NCBI RefSeq assembly: GCF_042453785.1 | Contig: NC_091668.1 | Coordinates: 3,674,501 to 3,738,500 of the forward strand | Length of the DNA: 64,000 nt | Reading direction: 5' to 3' | Origin: Malus domestica | Taxonomy: Eukaryota > Streptophyta > Magnoliopsida > Rosales > Rosaceae | Shown: piece after piece, positions 58,942 through 64,000 of the stretch | Numbering within the stretch: the stretch's first letter is position 1 | Layout: each line of letters opens with the position of its first letter | Translations under genes and position numbers: made by a program | Notes under the pieces: model-generated | Seen by the model: only the letters and a program-made list of their open reading frames with translations | Told to the model about the DNA's origin: nothing | Database searches by the model: none

Positions 58942-59573
58942 TGTAAGATCCCACATCGCCCAGGGGAGTGATCCTTAAATGTATATTCTCATCCCTATCT
59001 AGCACGAGGCCTTTTGGGAGCTTACTGGTTTCAGATTCCATCGGAACTCTGAAGTTAAACGAGTAGCACACGAGAGCAATCCCATAATGGGTGACCCACT
59101 AGGAAGTTCTCGTGTGAGTTCTCAGAAACAAAACCGTGAGGGCGTAGTCGAGGCCCAAAGCGGACAATATCGTTCTACGGTGGTGGAGCGGGCCCGGGAT
59201 GTGGTGGACCTCGGGCCGGGATGTGACGATTGGTATCAGAGCTTGACCTTGGCCGTGGTGTGTTGGCGGGGATGTCGGGCCCGTAAGGGGAAGTGGATTG
59301 TAAGATCCCACATCGCTCAGGGGAGTGATCCTTAAATGTATATTCTCATCCCTACCTAGCACGAGGCCTTTTGGGAGCTCACTAGCTTCAGATTCCGTAG
59401 GAACTCCGAAGTTAAGCGAGTAGGGCGCGAGAGCAATCCCATGATGGGTGACCCACTGGGAAGTTCTCAGAAACAAAACCGTGAGGGCGTAGTCGATGTC
59501 TAAAGCGGACAATATCGTGCTACGGTGGTGGAGCGGGCCCGGGAAGTGATCCGCCCCGGGCCGGGATGTGACA
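58942..59573 (+). mobile_element. Complete Cassandra TRIM element (5S-bearing LTRs)
   Basis: Left LTR 58942-59228 and right LTR 59299-59573, both starting TGTAAGATCCCACATCG. The 70-bp interior begins with the primer-binding site TGGTATCAGAGC (59231-59242, initiator tRNA-Met) and ends with a polypurine tract, AAGGGGAAGTGGA (59285-59297). The 5-bp duplication TTCGA is exact at 58937-58941 and 59574-59578. Each LTR has a 5S-like segment (AACTC(T/C)GAAGTTAA(A/G)CGAG, GGGTGACCCACT(A/G)GGAAGTTCTC). There is no coding capacity, as in the family, which depends on proteins of other elements. It looks structurally whole. Confidence 0.92.
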
Positions 59574-59860
59574 TTCGATACAACTTTTTCTCTTATATTT
59601 ACTGCATAATTTAACATGCATGAAACTTTCTATTCACGTTAACTATTTTGCAAAATTTATCCCGCATTGGTGAAAACCCCTTACTTTTGAAATGAATACG
59701 ATAGCTTTATTGCATAAACTCAATAAGATAACATATCTTGGTTGAGAACATCTCAGATAACATCTTGGTTGAAAACCCCTTATGGTTGTTCTATATTTAT
59801 TTTATAAACCAATTTACAAGGAAAAATAAGGCAAATTAGTAAGCTCTCCCTCTCTCTAAA

Positions 59861-60148
59861 TGTAACATCTCACATCACTTAGGGGAGTGGATCATGTAAG
59901 CCTTATATGTATATTCTCATCTCTACTTAGCACGAGACATTTTGGGAGCTCATTGGCCTTGGGTTCCATCGGAACTTCGAAATTAAGTGAGTTCGCTCGA
60001 GAGGAGTCCCAGGATTGGTGACCCATTGAGAAGTTCTCGTTTGAGTTTCCAGAAACAAAACCGTAAGAGCGTGGTCGGGGCCCAAAACGAACAATATCGT
60101 GCTACAGCGGAGTCGAGGCCGGGATGCGGTGGGGGCCCGGATGTGACA
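59861..60148 (+). mobile_element. Second solo Cassandra LTR
   Basis: Starts TGTAACATCTCACATCAC and ends GGCCCGGATGTGACA, with a 5S-like core (GAACTTCGAAATTAAG, GGTGACCCATTGAGAAGTTCTC). No primer site or second LTR follows. No clear flank duplication. It is more diverged than the complete copy. A fossil. Confidence 0.8.
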
Positions 60149-60686
<538 letters not shown>

Positions 60687-60693
60687 AAAAAAG

Positions 60694-60843
60694 AGGGGTG
60701 TGCTATCCACACACCTCTTTTTACTTCTCACACACCTCTTGTTAATTTATGTCTGTTGATCTTATTCAATTCATCCGATCCGACGGCCGAAAACTAAAAT
60801 GGTGTAGAAGAAGTAAAAATAAGTGTGTGGATATCACACCCCT
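60694..60843. mobile_element. 150-bp MITE with 22-bp inverted termini
   Basis: Left end AGGGGTGTGCTATCCACACA and, reverse-complemented, right end AGGGGTGTGATATCCACACA. The flanks AAAAAAG at 60687-60693 and 60844-60850 are identical. The interior carries a CATCCGATCCGACGGCCGA block. The 7-bp A-rich duplication does not settle the superfamily. Confidence 0.85.
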
Positions 60844-60850
60844 AAAAAAG

Positions 60851-61903
60851 ATTGGAAGATCCCCTTTCCAACTACATGGATTACCTGTCCATAAAATCCG
60901 AAAGATCCCAAATGAACGAGGACAAGAATGAGATGCTATATAACATTTGTATCATGCTCCAAGGGCGTGAGACATTGAATTCACCGACAGAAACTAGCGG
61001 GTTTCTCTCTCCACGGAAATTCTCCTATGCTATGATATATTTAGAAAGTTCTTCAGCTAAAATGATATTTGAGATTTACATAACTCTTTAATTTAGTCTT
61101 TAAGATTTGAAATCAATAGAAGTGGTGTATGAGTTTGTCCACCATGAATCATTTTGGTCATTTGGCTAAAAAGCCTATTTAGAACTTCATAGTATATGAA
61201 ACATTCAAACTACTTTCACTCTTGTAAAGTAGTTCCTTTTATCCTAAGACCAATGGTGGCTCGACATGTATTAACAAGTTAAAGCCGCTCAATATGCATC
61301 AACAACTAAGAGTCACGCACTGGCAATCACGAGGAGTTGCCCACAAGCGGTGATGACGAGTTTCCGACACGCGCATGGGCCGACTGTCTCTAGAAAGATC
61401 GTTATCGTATTTTTCGGAGACTTTGTCAATGCAAAACGATAATTCACGTTCCCTCGCATCAGTCATGAAAAGAAATTGTATTTGACGATGGGCAGGTCAT
61501 TCTCAAATCTCAACAAACGAGAGCTATAAAATCTTCTAATCTTTTCTGGTTCTCCTTGGTTCCCTTGCGACAAGGGCACGACCCTGAGGCTACGGCCGGT
61601 TGCCCGGTACGTGCGGCCACGGTCAGTTGTGGTCGTTGAAACAGCTTCTTCGGGTTCTCTAGGGTCAGAAAAGATCGCAATAGACTAGAAGAAAAGAGAG
61701 AAAAGTGGTTTCGAGGTTACTGCTCGAAAACTAAAGCTTAAAGCAAAATATCGATCTCACTAACAAAATTTACCGCTCGGTAACTATTTCGCTTTTCATT
61801 TCGAGTGTGAAGTACTCCTTACAGTATATACAATTTCGGAACTGTAACGAAACAGGAAAGAATAAAATTCGACGAAACTTGAATAAGACCACCATACCTA
61901 ATC
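60851..61903. other. Intergenic and 3' flank of the ABC1 kinase gene
   Basis: No coding region is recognisable. A GC-richer stretch at 61310-61700 (with CGAGGAGTTGCCCACAAGCGG) may be repeat-derived. The last 150 bp is probably 3' UTR. Confidence 0.4.
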
Positions 61904-64000
61904 TCAAAAATCAGAAGAGCTGCGGTTTTTTTCCATCTTGTGCATAAGTCTAGACATACAAACAAACGTAGTTTCTGGAATTTTGCCGTTAAAATGAATG
62001 ATTAGCGACGAAACGATGTCTAATGTAAACTTATGAACCTCGGGCGTAACTGCCATGCGTATAAGCATTTCCGTCCATACCTCCGGGGCCAACTTTATAG
62101 CTTGACGGAGATACTGAAACCCATTTACAACCCTCATGACCATGGTGTGTGCCTGCAGAAACAAAAGTTCATTGGATAAGCAATCTCACTATACAAGATA
62201 ATACCGCATGTTTCCGGATCCACTTGCTTGTTATTTTTTCGTCTACTATGGCAGAGTAAAAGTGAAATTTATATACCAACCTCTGACTCAACTGAGCCTC
62301 TGGATTCGGGCTTCTCATCGAACATATGACCAACAACTTCATCCTCAAGAAAAGCATCAGCTGCAGCAAGTATATCCCGAACAAGGAATACACGCACCCT
62401 CTCACCCTTCTTAGAGAGAATGAAGTGGAAAAGATCTTCAGTGGCGGCAACAACTGAATGCATGTCAAATGATTTACTTCTCAACGGATTTGGAGTACCG
62501 CCCGCAGAATTTGGGGACTCCTCAGCACTCTCAGAAGCCTGTTCAGATATTGCTGCAATCTGGAACAACATATAGATCCTGGTTAACAAATTGAAAGTAG
62601 AAAGAAATGCAAATACTTGACTAATTAATATTGTAGTAAACGGAATAATAAGTTGTTATCACAAATACAAGATGCTTTAGGCAACCTACCAGGCGTTCTA
62701 GCCTATTCCACCTTATCGATCCATCGTTGCGTATAAGAAGTTGTCTTAAAATTCTTCTCATATCAGGATTTGGGTCAGCCAGAAGTCTTCCAATCACAAA
62801 AGGATATGAGCTCTCAATAACTTTGAAATTAGGATCAAGGACTTTGGCTGTGCCTTCTAGTGATCCCAGTGCTCTTATTACCAGGGCATAGTCCGGAGGA
62901 AGAGAGAAGTTAAATTCATACATAACATCGTAGAGTTGGTCCATTACTCCCTGGAATCCATTGCAAAGGTTAGATCTAAGGAGATACTTAATTCTTCCAT
63001 AAATTGCGGTGTCTTAATAACCTTATGCTGATTTCCATAATGAAACACTTGAACAGATAACTACCAAGTATGCTCATAGGATAGATAAAAGGAGTGGAAG
63101 TACAAACCTGGAAATCTTGAGACTGTCTAGTCCGGTCGCTAAAGGATGCTTGCAATGCATCCGAAACTAATTGTATATCAACCACTTCAGGAAGGAATCC
63201 CAATGAAAGAAAGTCATTTGCCAAACCCAGGGAGTCTCGATTAACAAAATGCACAAGCTGAAAGATACAGAAACTTATCAAATAAAACAACCATAAGTCA
63301 ATTTGCCAAAATATTTAGCAACATCATACAAAAAAGAACAAGCACAAAAACGATTACCAGAACGAAAAACTACTCATGAGGCAACAAAATACAAACTCCT
63401 GTTGTTTTTGGGTGTCCAAAGAAACTCATCAAAGATGATAAAATATATATACATACCAGTAATCTGAAAACTATCAAAGACCATAAAATCCAAGCATAAC
63501 AAAGCAATGTATGAAGCTATATAATTCCTTTAGAGTCAACAAGAACTATCACTGCAATCTAAACACAAAAAAATTCAAGAAATGAGGTGGGTAAAGAAAA
63601 CTGGACCACGTTCATAAGTTGATAACAAAGCTAGCTTAACAAAAGGTAGCTGCCACTCAGCCCATCTTCCCAACCTCCCATGCAATTCAATAGTTTGGTT
63701 AACATCGGTACAAGGCATCCGATGGAGGTGAAAAATGGCCATGAATAGCTTAATACTAACAAAAGGCCATAAATGCATGCTTAAAAATTCTACGTTGAAA
63801 AAAAAAAAAAAAAAAACCTTAAGCTACACACATGAATGTTTTGGACTTGTGCCCCAAGAAGATAATTATTTGATGGTTCTTACCACTTGAATAAGTCCCA
63901 CACGATAATGTCGAGGAATTTCACCCATCATTCCAAAATCAAAATATGCAAGAGCACCAGTATCAGTAGCGACAAGGTTACCCGGATGTGGGTCAGCATG
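61904..64000 (-). CDS. ABC1/aarF (UbiB-type) atypical protein kinase, 3' half
   Basis: Five exons are visible: 64000-63884 (continuing beyond the edge), 63257-63108, 62950-62690, 62559-62281 and 62152-61904. All are in phase 0, giving the last 351 residues and the stop. The kinase end shows the ABC1 catalytic loop and metal-binding segment, [20 protein letters not shown] followed by [13 protein letters not shown]. The rest is the C-terminal helical part ([40 protein letters not shown]). Family members act in plastids or mitochondria on prenyl-lipid (plastoquinone, ubiquinone, tocopherol) metabolism. The sequence recalls the plastid-type At5g24970/At2g39190 group, but that subfamily call is from memory and uncertain. 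The N-terminus, with any transit peptide, lies outside the window. Confidence 0.88.

Noticed and set aside
58490-60055. Possible genuine 5S rRNA genes
   Set aside because: The 5S-like stretches are diverged and lie inside TG..CA LTRs with a primer-binding site and target duplication, which is the Cassandra arrangement, not an rDNA array.

Overview
This is nuclear DNA from a flowering plant. Genes are split by GT-AG introns, intergenic DNA is AT-rich, and repeats fill most of the space. The protein sequences and repeat families (Cassandra 5S-bearing LTRs, RTE-type LINEs, tRNA-derived SINEs, Mutator-like MITEs) suggest Rosaceae, probably Malus or Pyrus. The species call is inference.

Layout. 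1-9.1 kb is repeat ground: an LTR running in from the left edge, a 5'-truncated LINE, and a 3.4-kb solo LTR nested in that LINE. 9.2-12.7 kb (-) is an intact clade-II glutamate receptor-like channel gene. 13-24.5 kb is a patchwork: a MITE, an ALFIN-LIKE first-exon fragment, two PEP carboxykinase exon fragments, a 5.8-kb LINE/LTR-derivative/LINE composite with one shared target-site duplication, and a degraded glutamate-receptor fragment. 25.9-31.6 kb (-) holds TAF10 and an SDR-like NAD(P)-binding protein. 31.6-39.4 kb is mostly gene-free, with a solo LTR, an LTR remnant and a MITE. 39.5-45.1 kb holds a GLUTAMINE DUMPER gene (+), a small secreted Cys-rich peptide gene (+, two exons) and BOLA4 (-). 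48.8-49.9 kb (+) is a CONSTANS-LIKE B-box/CCT factor. 52.1-56.6 kb (-) is a PP2C phosphatase with a TRIM-like element in its last intron. 58.4-60.2 kb is a Cassandra cluster (solo LTR, complete element, solo LTR). 61.9 kb to the right edge (-) is the 3' half of an ABC1-family (aarF/UbiB) kinase gene.

The genes form no operon or pathway. They are independent housekeeping, signalling and transport genes, typical of a plant euchromatic segment. I found no defence island, CRISPR array or undescribed multi-gene system. The most notable material is structural: the single-TSD composite, the host-gene fragments beside it, a MITE family with three copies carrying clear 9-bp duplications, a displaced piece of the GLUTAMINE DUMPER 3' region, and a small Cys-rich gene too short and too split for a simple ORF scan.
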